A stretch of DNA of 32,172 nt from an uncultured Planctomycetaceae bacterium (GCA_937916515.1 CALFSX010000118.1:1-32172), one strand, 5' to 3'; positions 1-8,591 are shown, counted from the first letter of the stretch. Notes: generated from the letters alone by a model not told the origin. Numbers and translations are program-made.

Positions 1-74
1 CCTTGACCCAGTGGCGTGGAATGCGGAAATAGATTGGAACGTTCGAATCGCCGAGTCGCTCCGTTGTCGCTACG
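1..74 (+). repeat. Dispersed repeat family A, copy 1 (truncated by window edge)
   Basis: The first ~70 bases recur almost unchanged 133 bases downstream (from position 134), differing at only a few positions. Related, more diverged copies lie in the opposite orientation near 22851-22970 and 24816-24904. The copy is cut by the window start, so its left boundary is unknown. No gene is seen between it and copy 2. Confidence 0.8.
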
Positions 75-118
75 AAAAAGATGCGAGTACCAAGCGTGCA
101 TCTCTTGAATAAAACTCC

Positions 119-203
119 CAACAAGGGCTTCGCCCTTGACCCAGTGGCGTGGAATGCGGAAATAGATTGGAACGTTCGAATCGCCGAGCCGCTCTGTTGT
201 CGC
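119..203 (+). repeat. Dispersed repeat family A, copy 2
   Basis: Near-identical to copy 1. It begins with CAACAAGGGCTTCGCCCTTG, which contains a small palindrome (AAGGGCTTCGCCCTT), and ends at GTTGTCGC. One frame of the repeat reads like WNxxIDWNVRIAEPLCCR, and similar peptides can be read from the other copies. It is followed directly by a family B palindrome. Confidence 0.8.
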
Positions 204-219
204 AGACCAGCATCCGTTG

Positions 220-236
220 GGTGGGCACCGCCCACC
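220..236. repeat. Short palindromic repeat family B (GGTGGGC-N3-GCCCACC), copy 1
   Basis: Perfect 7-bp arms GGTGGGC and GCCCACC around a 3-base centre. The same hairpin occurs at 9863-9879 and 11035-11051, with degenerate units at 11075-11088 and 11098-11114. It lies just downstream of the stop codon of the minus-strand GGDEF gene, so it could form an RNA hairpin there. Confidence 0.75.
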
Positions 237-260
237 ACAGCCTGCCACTACCGTCGCAAT

Positions 261-1253
261 CTACGCCAGCACGACTTCACAATTCGAAAAACGATCTTCG
301 ACAAATTGCGGCATGGTGTTTCCGTCCATGCCCAGTTCCACCTTGTACGCTTGATTTCGGCCAGCTTCTTTGGCGGCGTACAACGCTTCGTCGGCAAGGC
401 CCACCGGGTCGGCGGAACTCTTCACCAGTCGAACGTCGTGAGCAACCGCGGCTCCCACAGAAATTGTCGGCAGCGGGCGAGGAATCGTTGGGGCTTCGTG
501 AAGTGCCAGCACGGTTTCACGAATTCGGCGAAGCACAATATCAATTTCGCCCGGACGGCAGCCGCTGCAGATAACGGCGAATTCGTCGCCACCAAAGCGA
601 GCGACAAGGTCGTATGATCTCAAAGATGCTCGCAACGCTTTCCCAACATGATTTAACGCTGAATCTCCGGCCGCGTGACCGTAGGTGTCGTTAATCTGTT
701 TAAAGAAGTCCAGATCCACAAGCACAACAGATACAGAATGCAGGCCTCGGCTTGCTCGGTTGAATTCTGCATCCAGGTGATAGTCGAAAGCCTTGCGATT
801 GGGCAGGCCGGTGACGGCGTCGCCTTGAGCATTCTTCATTGACTTTTGAATCGACTTCCAGCTGACCAGCACGTCTGAATCAGTGATGATTCCCAGCAAA
901 GCGCCGTTGCGAGATACCTTTGTGTATTGAGAACTTTCTTCCGGGGTGCTGGGTGGCCCGTTGTCGGCTTCCAGAAGTTCGGGCACTTCGATTCGGCTTT
1001 GTAATGCAGAATCGGCTGGCATATCCATCCAGCGTCGCATTTCAAAGGGATTGGGGTGAGTAATCCGGCGCAGTACGTCTGCCGCCGCAAGAACTCCCAC
1101 CGGGCGTCCTTCTTCGTCTTCGACAAACAGGTATGGCCGACCGCCATCTTCTGTTCGCTGAAACACTTCAACAAGCCGGGCATTCGCTTTGACACTGCAA
1201 TGCGAAGCCAAAACCTCTGATCCTTCGATCAGGTGAGCGCTGTGAAAATCCAT
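261..1253 (-). CDS. CBS-domain diguanylate cyclase (GGDEF)
   Basis: Predicted cytoplasmic enzyme making cyclic di-GMP from two GTP. Residues ~1-135 look like a CBS pair (VGVLAAADVL and LLGIITDSDVL are typical CBS halves), which usually senses adenine nucleotides. The GGDEF domain starts at DAVTGLPNR (145-153); the active-site motif RFGGDEF is intact (GGDEF 221-225). An RxxD inhibitory site (RSYD 212-215) sits exactly five residues before it, so product inhibition is likely. No EAL domain and no membrane span is seen. The ATG is preceded by AGGAC five bases upstream. It is the distal gene of a minus-strand series with the receiver/zinc-ribbon gene and the HlyD gene, which suggests the three act together. 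The enzyme class is secure; the CBS ligand is inferred. Confidence 0.93.
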   Translation of the reverse strand: MDFHSAHLIEGSEVLASHCSVKANARLVEVFQRTEDGGRPYLFVEDEEGRPVGVLAAADVLRRITHPNPFEMRRWMDMPADSALQSRIEVPELLEADNGPPSTPEESSQYTKVSRNGALLGIITDSDVLVSWKSIQKSMKNAQGDAVTGLPNRKAFDYHLDAEFNRASRGLHSVSVVLVDLDFFKQINDTYGHAAGDSALNHVGKALRASLRSYDLVARFGGDEFAVICSGCRPGEIDIVLRRIRETVLALHEAPTIPRPLPTISVGAAVAHDVRLVKSSADPVGLADEALYAAKEAGRNQAYKVELGMDGNTMPQFVEDRFSNCEVVLA

Positions 1254-1504
1254 AATGTCCTGTTTATCCGTGTTTGCAACAGTGCCATTGACGTTTCAGA
1301 ATCGAACTTCGAGGTGGCGGGCATTGTCGGCGAATGACGCCGTTCGCCCACACAGCACCAGCGATTCGAATCGATCGTTGTCAGGCTGTTCTGCTGAACT
1401 GAATGGGGGTGATAAGTTTGAATTTAACAAGCGCTGAAGAATCATGATGACGATCATGAATCCTGCCGTGGCGCAAGTGGCAACGTGGTGTGGCCCGCGA
1501 CGTT

Positions 1505-2497
1505 TTACTGTGAACGCTGAGCGGTTGAACTGCTGCGTGATTCCATGGTTTGAAAGTTTGGAGCTGCAATTCTGGCGGAATTCGGTGCGGCACCTACCTG
1601 GTAACCATAGATGTCGTGGATCTTGCCTTCCGATGCCGGAAATCTTCGCTGGCACGCCAGACAGTGGCAGATCATTTCCGGTTGATTAAACACAGAACCA
1701 CAGTCGTTGCATTTCATGCAGCCTTCCACCTGGTCAAAGTCTGCTCCCACAACCAGGTCGTTGGTGCGACACTTGGGGCACGAAAGCCCGTCGTTGGCTG
1801 ACGAACGGAATTCCGATTCCGGGCCCACGTGAGCACACGCGTAGTGGTGAATCAACGACTCATGGTCCACCCAGGCACTGCCGCAGGATCCGCAGCCTGG
1901 TCGAAACGTCGGCACAGCTTCGCAGTCGGGGCACACGATGATTCGGTCCAGCGGAACTCGCTTCGTGTCCGGATCGTTTTCCCAACGAGCAACCCGGTTT
2001 TCATAGCGGCCAAAGGTAAATCGGTGAGCAGCCGCATCGTAGGTGGGCACAATATATTCCGGCTCTTCCGCAGTCGTGTCGCCAGCTTCTGCCAGAGTAT
2101 GTGCCTTGTCGATGCGTCGCACCTGATCTGCCGGAACGATGTTCGCTCGCATTCGCAGTTCGCGAGGTTCAAACGGAGCGACCAGTAAGTCTGTGGCACC
2201 GGCAATTAAGGCTGCCGCACCGTGAGTCAGTTCTGCTTCGTCAAAGATCATGATCACGCTGACTTCTTCACGTGAACGCAGTGTGCGAATATTTCTGCAC
2301 AGTTCCGTGCCTTGAATCTGCTTGCCGAAGCCTCGCAGCAGCACCAACGAAACCGTTGGATCTGCCTGCAGAATCTCCCATGCCTGCTGGCTGGAATCTG
2401 ACACAACGAATGGACGATTCGCGTCTTCCAGCGTTGAAATGATCGTTTTTAATGTTGAGATCTGATCATCAACAATGAGTGTAGTCTGTGTGCCCAT
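1505..2497 (-). CDS. Degenerate receiver fused to a TackOD1-like zinc-ribbon domain
   Basis: Residues 1-120 have a response-regulator fold signature (LIVDD at 7-11; GATDLLVAPFEPREL). The phospho-acceptor Asp after beta-3 is replaced by Arg55 (LVLLRGF), the conserved Thr region reads IFD, and the conserved Lys is Ala107. Phosphorylation is therefore unlikely. Residues ~185-290 carry cysteine pairs at C189/C192, C202/C205, C240/C243, C260/C263/C266 and C277/C279/C282, with LIHHYACAHVGPESEF between them. I recognise this pattern as TackOD1 (thaumarchaeal output domain 1), known in archaeal and some bacterial signalling proteins and thought to bind zinc; this assignment is from memory. The last ~30 residues are Ser/Ala-rich. 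The start has GGGAC upstream. It lies between the HlyD and GGDEF genes, suggesting a c-di-GMP-linked output, which is inference. Confidence 0.85.
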   Translation of the reverse strand: MGTQTTLIVDDQISTLKTIISTLEDANRPFVVSDSSQQAWEILQADPTVSLVLLRGFGKQIQGTELCRNIRTLRSREEVSVIMIFDEAELTHGAAALIAGATDLLVAPFEPRELRMRANIVPADQVRRIDKAHTLAEAGDTTAEEPEYIVPTYDAAAHRFTFGRYENRVARWENDPDTKRVPLDRIIVCPDCEAVPTFRPGCGSCGSAWVDHESLIHHYACAHVGPESEFRSSANDGLSCPKCRTNDLVVGADFDQVEGCMKCNDCGSVFNQPEMICHCLACQRRFPASEGKIHDIYGYQVGAAPNSARIAAPNFQTMESRSSSTAQRSQ

Positions 2498-2727
2498 TTT
2501 TCTGTCCCTTGTTCTTATTTGTAACGCTTAGCGGTTGCCGGTCTCAGCAAAGATTCAAGGTGTGTGTCAAGTTGCAGCGTTTGCTGACAGTTGTTGTGAG
2601 TTAAGGATTGATGAAAATGAATTCTGCAATTCCGCAGAAACGAAGTCGTGACTCAGTGTTCCTGTTGAACGACTGGCAAAGCCGTACGCTTTGTCCGCGT
2701 GCCTGAATTTACCGTGTTTTAATGCGA

Positions 2728-3912
2728 CTATCCTCGCCCTGCAAAGTGAGGCAGCTTGGCGACCGCTCCAATCGACATGCGTTTGTCACCAGCAAGTTCA
2801 GCCGGAGGTTGAACGCGGATTGGCAGCAATTTGACGTCTTTGCGATAGAACACTTCGATGTTGCTTGGTGGCTGGCGATGTTCTGTGCCGATGGCCGTTA
2901 CCTTGCATGGTACGAGGTCTGTGAATGGTTCGATTTTCAGCTTAACGGTGTCACCCACTTTGTACTTGTCTGTGATTTCCTGAGGCAGATACAGTTCAAT
3001 TTCCAGAGACGATTCTTCGATGACGCTGAACAGTGGTTCGTGAGACTTCACGCATTCGCCAGCAGGATGATGACGGTGCAGCACGGTTCCATTGACGGGT
3101 GCTCGCAGTTCACCCTGCGATGCCCAGTCGCGAATTCGCTTGGTTTCGTTTAACAGCATGTCGACTTTTGCGACCAGTGGAGCGAGTTGTTCAGCACCGA
3201 GTCGAGGACTATTAGCTGCCGCTTCGGCTCGATCTTTCAGCACTTTCAAAGCCTGCTGCACGGAAGCCAGCTTTTCCTGTTGAGCCTGTTCCTGAATAAC
3301 CTGAGTCTTCAGGTCGACTTCTCTGGCGGCTTTGCTTTCAATCAGTGCTTTGGTTCGTTCCAGTTCGTTCCGGATGACTCCCAGATCGCCGTTGGTTTCA
3401 AAAACCTGTCCTGCGCCTTCATAGAAGTCGGCCAGCGACTTGCTCATTTCCGTGTCCTGCACCTGAGCCTGCCATTGTACTTTGGCGGTTTCCGCGTGCA
3501 GCGTTGCTTCTGCAACTCGCAGTTCGTCTTCGATGCGTTCCAGCTTTTGTTCGTTTTCCAGATCGAAAACGGTTGCCAGACGGACGTCCTGTCGTACTTC
3601 GTCACCTTCTCTGACATGAACGTATTTCAGCACGCCACCAATCGGCGCTGAAATTTCAATCACCTTTCCGGTGACGACTCCATAAGCCTGATAGCGAAGC
3701 AAAGAATCCCACACAGTGGCAATGCCACCAGCACAGGCCGCGAACATTAAACCAGCGATCAAAAGTCGACCTCGAGGTCGCGTCCGCAGTGCCTTCGGAG
3801 CAGCTGCGGCGGCGGGTGCCGTTCGACTGGGTTCCGTTATAGGTTTCTCTGCTGGCTGGAATCGAAACTGATTTCTCAGGTCTTTGGAATTGGCATTTGT
3901 TGGTGTAGTCAT
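2728..3912 (-). CDS. HlyD-family membrane fusion (periplasmic adaptor) protein
   Basis: Residues 1-48 form an Ala/Pro-rich cytoplasmic tail, followed by one membrane span (~49-68). The first half of a biotinyl/lipoyl-like barrel is at VTGKVIEISAPIGGVLKYVHV (~80-100, with GD next to it), a long Glu/Gln/Lys-rich coiled coil at ~118-270, and the second half-barrel at LRAPVNGTVL (~280-290). A beta-barrel (LEIELYLPQEITDKYKVGDTV) follows. This is the normal HlyD order, and the length of 394 is typical. Such adaptors link an inner-membrane transporter or synthase to the outer layers; none is seen here. The ATG has only a weak ribosome site and begins 10 bases after the TGA of a possible small upstream frame, so coupling is possible. 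The neighbouring GGDEF gene suggests polysaccharide or protein export under c-di-GMP control. Confidence 0.88.
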   Translation of the reverse strand: MTTPTNANSKDLRNQFRFQPAEKPITEPSRTAPAAAAAPKALRTRPRGRLLIAGLMFAACAGGIATVWDSLLRYQAYGVVTGKVIEISAPIGGVLKYVHVREGDEVRQDVRLATVFDLENEQKLERIEDELRVAEATLHAETAKVQWQAQVQDTEMSKSLADFYEGAGQVFETNGDLGVIRNELERTKALIESKAAREVDLKTQVIQEQAQQEKLASVQQALKVLKDRAEAAANSPRLGAEQLAPLVAKVDMLLNETKRIRDWASQGELRAPVNGTVLHRHHPAGECVKSHEPLFSVIEESSLEIELYLPQEITDKYKVGDTVKLKIEPFTDLVPCKVTAIGTEHRQPPSNIEVFYRKDVKLLPIRVQPPAELAGDKRMSIGAVAKLPHFAGRG

Positions 3913-3922
3913 GATAAATCGA

Positions 3923-4156
3923 TCACTCGACAGGCGGTTTCTTGCTTTGCCGTTTCAAATTCTGCAGGTCTCCACGCAAGAACTGAGCAGATGAAACGAT
4001 GAACGAAAGAAACATAGGTTGCCGAAATGGAACACCCACAGCCAGGGTGATGCCAAAAGGAAACTTCGGGTAATCCCGCACCGAGTTTTTCGGCGGTTGC
4101 GCGCGCGACGATTCTGACGATCGTTCCGGCTGGTTCGCTTCTGCCGGACTGTTCAC
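3923..4156 (-). CDS. Possible small hydrophobic protein upstream of hlyD-like gene
   Basis: A 77-residue frame with a GTG start and no clear Shine-Dalgarno. A polar N-terminus (~1-27) is followed by a moderately hydrophobic stretch (FPFGITLAVGV...FLSFIV) and a basic end. It stops 10 bases before the HlyD start, which would allow translational coupling. No family is recognised. A longer overlapping frame (3909-4259) competes with it and looks less protein-like because it is Cys- and Arg-rich without pattern. Either or neither may be real. Confidence 0.33.
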   Translation of the reverse strand: MNSPAEANQPERSSESSRAQPPKNSVRDYPKFPFGITLAVGVPFRQPMFLSFIVSSAQFLRGDLQNLKRQSKKPPVE

Positions 4157-4527
4157 TGCTTTGCTCTGGTCTGATGATTCCGCAGCAGGCTCTATTTACT
4201 GGCTGTTTCATACAGCCGCTGTGGCTGGCAAAGTCACCCCGACACAAACTTCTTTGCACCGTTCACTGACCGACATGCTGTTCCGCGATTCCTTTAATTG
4301 CGACGACTTTACGGAAGTGGATTTCAGTTGACGTGGGTATGTTTGCCCACAGCGTTTTCACCAATTGTGAGCTCGCTGATGGCAGTGTGTTGCGGACACG
4401 TCGTTCGCCCTGCACTCACTGATTGACCAACTGTGCCCACCTTGAAAATGCAACATCTGGAACGACAAGCACGTTTGTCGAGCAAGTCCGTTTATGAAGC
4501 TCGGTTTGTGTAAAGGATAAGGTTCCT
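4157..4527. other. Divergent intergenic region
   Basis: About 370 bases between the minus-strand hlyD side and the plus-strand membrane protein at 4528. It should hold promoters for both directions. I see no convincing -35/-10 pair and no strong dyad. The only clear signal is the ribosome site AAAGGA at 4512-4517, ten bases before the TTG start at 4528. Confidence 0.5.
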
Positions 4528-5823
4528 TTGAAAGCTAAATACTATCCCCACGTGACGTTTCTGGCCGGAACAGCGCTGCTGCTGGGACCATTGTGCCTTG
4601 TACTGTTGCTGTCTCGTTCGTCGCTTGACTACGAAGTTGACCAGCAACTTGCGGCCATCAATACAAGAATTGATCCGGAGATCGGCAAGGAAATCGCCGC
4701 GGTCATCAACGACACTGCATCCATCACTGCAGATGCAGCGTTGGCGGCGAATGACAGGAAACCTTCTGAACAGCCGGCAAAGCCCAACTTCACGTCAACA
4801 GCGACAACGCCTCAGACAGCACCCGCGCCGGTCGTTCCTGAACCGTCGTCCAGCAACACGCGAGTTGCGATGCGCAACAGAAACGGCGGTGAAGCAGATT
4901 CCCTTTTGAATATTCCAGAAGGACACATACAGCCGCGTCGCATGACCGACACGGACGCTGTGCTGGACATGGCCAGTCTGGATGTCGCCGATATCGATAG
5001 GTCCAACACGGAAGAAGCGAGTTCGGACATGTTTCCTGAACCTCGCCTGGAAGTTGTTCCAATTCCTTCCGGCACCAGTTCGTTGGCTGGTCTGACAAAG
5101 CCTGTCGAAGATTTCATTGAACCGATCATTACGGCTCCATCACACTTCGGTGCCACCGGACACCTTTCCATGACGCACGGCGGCAATGGAGCGATGGCGG
5201 GAACGGCCATTCCTGCCATCGCGACCGTCCCTAAGTTACAGGCAGACGAAGATGACAGCTCAGCAGATTCTGGCGCTGTTGGCCGCATGGAAAACACCGA
5301 TGCGGCCAACAAGCCCGTTGTCGTTGCTTCAATAGACAGCGATTCTAAGCGTGCAGAATCGCCGGAAAGCTCCAGCAAAAGAACGCCGCGATCGCGTGCT
5401 GCAAAGGCAAAAGCTGATGAGGAGGAAAAGAAGATTCAGGAACAGATTGCCATGTCTTCTTCAGCAGCTGACACCAGTCGCATGATGAAGGATGGCACCT
5501 TTGGAGAAGCACCTCCCGAAGTGATGGAAAACATTATTCTGCAACAGCCTCTGGAATCGCGTCCGGTGGAAAGAATGGAAAACGTGGTCGCCGTTACAAA
5601 AGCCAAAGGCTGGCCGGTGGCACTGGTGCGTTCTGACCTGCCCGACGACGAATGGTGGGTGCAGCAAATGGTGGGAATTCGCGGCAACGCGTTTGCCGCC
5701 AGAGTAAACTTTGGAAATGAACATTCCATTTCGGGTAGCGTTTATCACCTTGTGTTTGTGTTTCTGGATTCACCTGATGAAGTGCGGCGATTCAGAATCG
5801 CCGCACTTCAAGAAGCTTCCTGA
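4528..5823 (+). CDS. Single-span membrane protein of unknown function
   Basis: 431 residues with a TTG start chosen because AAAGGA lies ten bases upstream and the hydrophobic span follows at once. One membrane span at ~9-29 is followed by a long Ser/Ala/Pro/Glu-rich low-complexity region (~60-330) with a basic/acidic helix (KRTPRSRAAKAKADEEEKKIQEQ). A compact C-terminal domain (~358-431) contains WPVALVRSDLPDDEWWVQQMVGI and a beta-rich GSVYHLVFVFLD. The family is not recognised. The layout is that of an anchored protein carrying a globular domain on a flexible stalk. The next plus-strand gene has the same overall plan, so the two may be partners. A perfect 31-base palindrome lies inside the last codons. 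Confidence 0.85.
   Translation: MKAKYYPHVTFLAGTALLLGPLCLVLLLSRSSLDYEVDQQLAAINTRIDPEIGKEIAAVINDTASITADAALAANDRKPSEQPAKPNFTSTATTPQTAPAPVVPEPSSSNTRVAMRNRNGGEADSLLNIPEGHIQPRRMTDTDAVLDMASLDVADIDRSNTEEASSDMFPEPRLEVVPIPSGTSSLAGLTKPVEDFIEPIITAPSHFGATGHLSMTHGGNGAMAGTAIPAIATVPKLQADEDDSSADSGAVGRMENTDAANKPVVVASIDSDSKRAESPESSSKRTPRSRAAKAKADEEEKKIQEQIAMSSSAADTSRMMKDGTFGEAPPEVMENIILQQPLESRPVERMENVVAVTKAKGWPVALVRSDLPDDEWWVQQMVGIRGNAFAARVNFGNEHSISGSVYHLVFVFLDSPDEVRRFRIAALQEAS
5779..5809. terminator. Perfect 15+1+15 palindrome inside the 3' end of the CDS
   Basis: GAAGTGCGGCGATTC, one central A, then GAATCGCCGCACTTC. The arms match at every position. It encodes EVRRFRIAALQ of the gene ending at 5823, so the hairpin forms before the stop codon. 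There is no T-tract, so it may be an mRNA-stabilising hairpin or a palindromic insertion rather than a classic terminator. Confidence 0.7.
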
Positions 5824-6020
5824 AGGAATTCGCCACACTCGTGAATTTACGTTTGTCCGCAGATAGAACAATCTACATTTTGTTAGCCACAGTCTTAGCT
5901 CGTGTGAACCACCCCACCTCGTCCGGCTTCTGAATCCCGCTGCCACAAGTCAGCGAAATTCGCAGATAGTTTTCAAAGACAGCAGGTTCGATGAATACGG
6001 GCCGCTTGATACGTTAGAAG

Positions 6021-7850
6021 ATGTTACAGGTCAGGAATACTCACGTGATTCAATCCAGCAATGAACACGATTCATCGTTCACCAAGAGTTCTTATCAGAA
6101 CGCCAGCGCGGATGCATCCAGCCATCTTCCGAAAGATTCTGCTGCGCACTACAACGCGGCAACTCTTGCGTTCGCGACTCAGGTGGTGATCGATTGCGGA
6201 GTGCCGCAGATGCTGCAACTGCCGGGAATCGATCACGACGAACACAACCTGGCGTACGAATCCGGAGCACGAATTGACAAGGTTGTGTCAAAACCAGTGC
6301 CAACTGCTTTGCCAGTGACACCCGCAAACGTCGAAACGAAGCCACCGGAAGCTTCGGTCAACAAAGCGCGAACACCGTTAACCACGCCCATCGCAAAGCG
6401 AACTCTGAATCGCATCGCTCCCAGAGCGGGCTCGAAGTCGTTGCTGTGCAAGCATCGACTGATGGCCAAACGTGATGAATTCGCGTCTCACGATTCCACC
6501 GCTGCGGAATCGACAGAAATCCCAGCCACAAAACCCATTGCTGTGGCGTCCATTCAATCTGCTGCAGATACGCAACAGCTTGCGAAAGTGGCAGCCCCGA
6601 AGTCTCCTAAGCGGACCGTCGCACCAACGCCTGACACGGCAAACGAAACCAACTGCCCAGCAGATTTGAACACTGTTAAAATGCCAGCCACGCACAAGGC
6701 GGCTCTTAAAGACAGGTCGACCCCACGCTCTGCCAACGCAGCGGCATCAGACGCCGCCGCGTTATTGGCATTGGCTGTTGCGACCAGTGCGGCAAAGACG
6801 GAACGCAGTCATCAGAAGACCGACAGGAAGCGTGCTAGAATCGCAGCCGCTCGATTGTCGCCGATGGTGCCCGCTGCGCTCATATTTCCAGAAACCAACG
6901 CGACTGAAGGTTTTCTGGCGACAGCCGTGACAAAGCCGACTTCCGAAGGCAAGTCCGCAAAATCAGCGAAAGGAAAGTTGAAGGGCGCTGCTGTCGCGGC
7001 TTCCATCGCATCTGTCGCTGCTGTGCCTAAGGCTGCTGAGGCACAACAGGAGGAGCTCGATTTCAGTTCAGCGACATCCACGTTTTCCGTCGCTGAACCG
7101 GAACCTCAGGAAGAAGAATGCTACACCGACTGGTTTGAGCGAGTCGTCGTAAAAAACCGTTGGGCGACCTGGTTCACCACGTTCTACGTACATTGGCTGC
7201 TGCTGCTTGCTCTGACGGTGATCATCGTGCATGGCCCCGAAAAAGCGGCTAATCTGTTAATCAACGCAACGATGGCCAGTGTCGATGAATTTGAAACACC
7301 CGCGTTTGAAGTGGATGTTTCAGGTCCGGCACCTCAGACTGAACCAGAACCAGTTGCCGAGCCCGTGAAAGTTAACGAGTTCAAAATTGAAGAAAAGGAA
7401 GTGCAGCTAAGCGAATCTTTGCTGGACCAGTTGTCTCCCAATGGAGACATTCCTGCCGCATCAGAAAGTAGTTCCTCCGCAGACGCTGAGCCAAAACCAA
7501 CAAAGCGAGCTCTCAATCCGGCTCCGGCATCTGCAATCTCGGAAGGCAGCTTTTCTGTCTGGACCGAACCAACTTATCCGGTCGCGGGGGAGCCGTATCG
7601 AATTATCATTCAGGTGTGTTTACCGGATGGAATTCAACGCTACAACATCGCAGACCTGGAAGGCGTGGTGGTTGGTAGTGACGGCTATCGCAAGCCAATT
7701 CCCGGATCGCTAAGAGGCTTTCTGCCCGTGGAAAACGGTTACGGTCGTTTGATTATTCCGATTGTCAGCGCCGACGCAACAGTGAAGGATACGGTCTATA
7801 TTCGCTCAAAGCTGCTTAAGGAAGCTCAAAAGCTGCTGATCGAATTTTAG
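6021..7850 (+). CDS. Large Ala/Lys/Pro-rich membrane protein of unknown function
   Basis: 609 residues. Residues ~1-370 are low-complexity (Ala, Lys, Thr, Pro) with no recognisable domain, likely a disordered cytoplasmic part. A short Trp/Tyr-rich segment (CYTDWFERVVVKNRWATWF) leads into one membrane span at ~385-407. A Pro/Glu stalk (TEPEPVAEPVKV) and Ser-rich linker follow, then a C-terminal beta-rich domain (~510-609; FSVWTEPTYPVAGEPYRIIIQV). This plan resembles TonB-like or adaptor proteins, but I see no TonB motif. The ATG at 6021 lacks a clear ribosome site; a GTG at 6045 (residue 9) preceded by CAGG is an alternative. It follows the other single-span protein by 197 bases on the same strand and is probably cotranscribed or functionally linked. 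Confidence 0.85.
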   Translation: MLQVRNTHVIQSSNEHDSSFTKSSYQNASADASSHLPKDSAAHYNAATLAFATQVVIDCGVPQMLQLPGIDHDEHNLAYESGARIDKVVSKPVPTALPVTPANVETKPPEASVNKARTPLTTPIAKRTLNRIAPRAGSKSLLCKHRLMAKRDEFASHDSTAAESTEIPATKPIAVASIQSAADTQQLAKVAAPKSPKRTVAPTPDTANETNCPADLNTVKMPATHKAALKDRSTPRSANAAASDAAALLALAVATSAAKTERSHQKTDRKRARIAAARLSPMVPAALIFPETNATEGFLATAVTKPTSEGKSAKSAKGKLKGAAVAASIASVAAVPKAAEAQQEELDFSSATSTFSVAEPEPQEEECYTDWFERVVVKNRWATWFTTFYVHWLLLLALTVIIVHGPEKAANLLINATMASVDEFETPAFEVDVSGPAPQTEPEPVAEPVKVNEFKIEEKEVQLSESLLDQLSPNGDIPAASESSSSADAEPKPTKRALNPAPASAISEGSFSVWTEPTYPVAGEPYRIIIQVCLPDGIQRYNIADLEGVVVGSDGYRKPIPGSLRGFLPVENGYGRLIIPIVSADATVKDTVYIRSKLLKEAQKLLIEF

Positions 7851-7998
7851 ACGTGCAGTCAGACAGCTTTCAGCGGCGAGCAATGTTCGCCAGGGGATTG
7901 CGTTCAGCGTATTTGCTGAGAGCGCTGGAAACAGGAGTTACGACAAGGCAATCCGAACGGTCGTGACCTGTGAATGTGGCCCGTTCATGCCGCAGTGG

Positions 7999-8343
7999 CT
8001 AAGCGGCTTCCGCGTAGTCGGTTGTGGATTCGTCTTCGTCATCAGTACCGGCAAGTTTTGCCAAAGCTTTTTCCAAAGCCTGTTTGCCTTTTGTACTGAT
8101 TTGGTAACGTAGGCCGAGATTGCTGCTGGAAATTTCGAACTGCAGGAAGCCTAACGCAATCAGCTGACCGTGCAGCTTGGTCAGATCCTCCTTGGCAAAG
8201 TTCTCTAGTTCGTTAATCCGCTCCAGCCATCCATCAAAGTTCTCAACGGACGCCTTTTGAGTGGCCGCTCGCATTGCATAAGCCTGCATGATCGGCAGGT
8301 TATGCTCGTTTAGCGAATCAAGTTGAAGTTGAAATGGAGTCAT
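7999..8343 (-). CDS. Small conserved-looking protein, possible winged helix
   Basis: 114 residues, starting at MTPFQLQLDS, which I prefer to a start 13 codons upstream because the extra N-terminus looks non-coding. The middle (LTKLHGQLIALGFLQFEISSSNLGLRYQISTKGKQALEKAL) resembles a winged-helix segment: helix, turn, beta-hairpin, then TxKGKQAL as in transcription factors with an MarR/PadR-like fold. The N-terminal half is helical (AYAMRAATQKASVENFDGW). The C-terminus is acidic. It stands alone between oppositely facing neighbours. A regulatory role is possible but the family is not identified. Confidence 0.75.
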   Translation of the reverse strand: MTPFQLQLDSLNEHNLPIMQAYAMRAATQKASVENFDGWLERINELENFAKEDLTKLHGQLIALGFLQFEISSSNLGLRYQISTKGKQALEKALAKLAGTDDEDESTTDYAEAA

Positions 8344-8591
8344 ACCGCGATTTATCGACGACAAAGCGGTTGACTTACACAATCACGTCGGCCTGCGGAA
8401 CGACCGTTGCGATTTGGTTATATTCGCTGACCGTTAAAGTTTGACTGTTCTCTCTGGCTACTCAGCGACAGCCCGCATCACGCTGGAAAATTGAATCACA
8501 GGGGCGATCGCGAAGGACGCGCAGTCGCCTGTGCCGCTATGCCTCTGAGCCTCCTGCCGAATTCAGCGGTTCAAAAAAATGCGACCTGATT

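Noticed and set aside
81-617. A 178-codon plus-strand frame starting in repeat DNA
   Set aside because: It runs through the family A repeat and then antisense to the GGDEF domain; no protein family pattern is seen.
3909-4259. A 116-codon minus-strand frame overlapping the HlyD start
   Set aside because: Cys/Arg/Ser-rich with no pattern; the overlapping 77-codon frame is somewhat more protein-like and even that is doubtful.
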